From assembly GCA_902783535.1 (NCBI GenBank), contig CACZRJ010000072.1, positions 1 through 13,652 on the forward strand: a stretch of 13,652 nt of DNA. Direction: 5' to 3'. Position numbers and translations under genes: made by a program. A model generated the notes under the pieces. That model worked only from the letters and a program-made list of their open reading frames with translations. It did no database searches and was not told where the DNA came from. Each line of letters opens with the position of its first letter. The first letter of the stretch is position 1. Shown in pieces: positions 13,469 through 13,652 of this stretch. Source of the stretch: an uncultured Ruminococcus sp. GTDB lineage: Bacteria > Bacillota > Clostridia > Oscillospirales > CAG-382.

Positions 13469-13652
13469 TCAAACCGAAGCGCTGTCCATGTTATTTATGA
13501 ACACCCGTTCACAGTTCAGGGCGTCCGCTTCCGAGGCGTCGTGCGTGACAAGGACCAGAAGCTTGTCCTTCTCCTTTTCTCTGATGAGTGAAATGATTTC
13601 ATCCTTGATGTCCCGGTCAAGCGCCGTAAAAGGCTCGTCCAGCAGAAGGATG
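13469..13652 (-). CDS. ABC transporter ATP-binding protein, C-terminal part (N-terminus off window)
   Basis: The last 60 residues of an ABC ATPase are visible; the frame is open at the right window edge. The visible part begins with Walker B and D-loop, ILLLDEPFTALDRD, and includes the H-loop VTHDASEADAL. The PFTALD form is typical of nitrate/sulfonate/taurine/thiamine-type and related importers rather than amino-acid (PTSALD) importers. Only 22 residues follow the H-loop THD, shorter than in most ATPases of this group, and there is no TOBE domain, so it is not of MalK/PotA type. The cargo cannot be told. It ends at the shared terminator 13421-13454. Confidence 0.85.
   Translation of the reverse strand, partial: ILLLDEPFTALDRDIKDEIISLIREKEKDKLLVLVTHDASEADALNCERVFINNMDSASV

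Overview
The window looks like chromosomal DNA of a Gram-positive Bacillota bacterium, most likely an uncultured member of the class Clostridia. The grounds are strong AGGAGG-type ribosome sites, consensus sigma-A-like promoters, a DUF1836 regulator, a DUF4855 secreted protein, a YtqA/TIGR01212 radical SAM protein and a lipoprotein with a Ser/Asp/Glu-rich linker. G+C is moderate by eye. I cannot place it more precisely. I see no phage, transposon, CRISPR, tRNA or rRNA gene.

Layout. From 1 to about 8300 everything is on the minus strand, read right to left. (i) A YtqA-like radical SAM gene (7362-8300). (ii) A guanylate-kinase-family gene followed 18 nt later by a lipoprotein gene (7309 to 5444), with its own promoter and ended by a terminator hairpin at 5404-5424. 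(iii) A compact four-gene operon (5311 to 1305): DUF1836 MerR-like regulator, four-helix membrane protein, asparaginyl-tRNA synthetase (asnS) and a type Ic aspartate aminotransferase. It starts at a near-consensus promoter whose spacer contains a perfect 16-bp palindrome. (iv) A secreted DUF4855 protein (1132 to the window edge, C-terminus missing), with its own promoter and a structured leader of about 87 nt.

The right part alternates. A family-10 glycosyl-hydrolase-like protein (GHL10) with no export signal runs right at 8432-9958, divergent from the radical SAM gene; a perfect 12-bp inverted repeat lies between them. An RlmI-like rRNA methyltransferase (9969-11192) runs left and converges on it. 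A three-gene operon (11401-13402) then runs right: dUTPase (dut), a 5'-nucleotidase-like HAD phosphatase joined to dut by a TGATG overlap, and a sugar-phosphate isomerase/epimerase. A bidirectional terminator separates it from the 3' end of an ABC-transporter ATPase on the minus strand (13469-13652, N-terminus outside the window).

How the genes may work together. The asnS/aminotransferase pair joins aspartate supply to Asn-tRNA charging, as in the known aspB-asnS order of Bacillus subtilis, but here behind a regulator and a membrane protein. The dut/HAD pair suggests removal of dUTP followed by dephosphorylation of the nucleoside monophosphate. No obviously new multi-gene defence or mobile system is visible. 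The best candidates for something undescribed are the DUF1836-led asnS operon with its promoter palindrome, the divergent GHL10/radical SAM control region, and the dut/HAD coupling.
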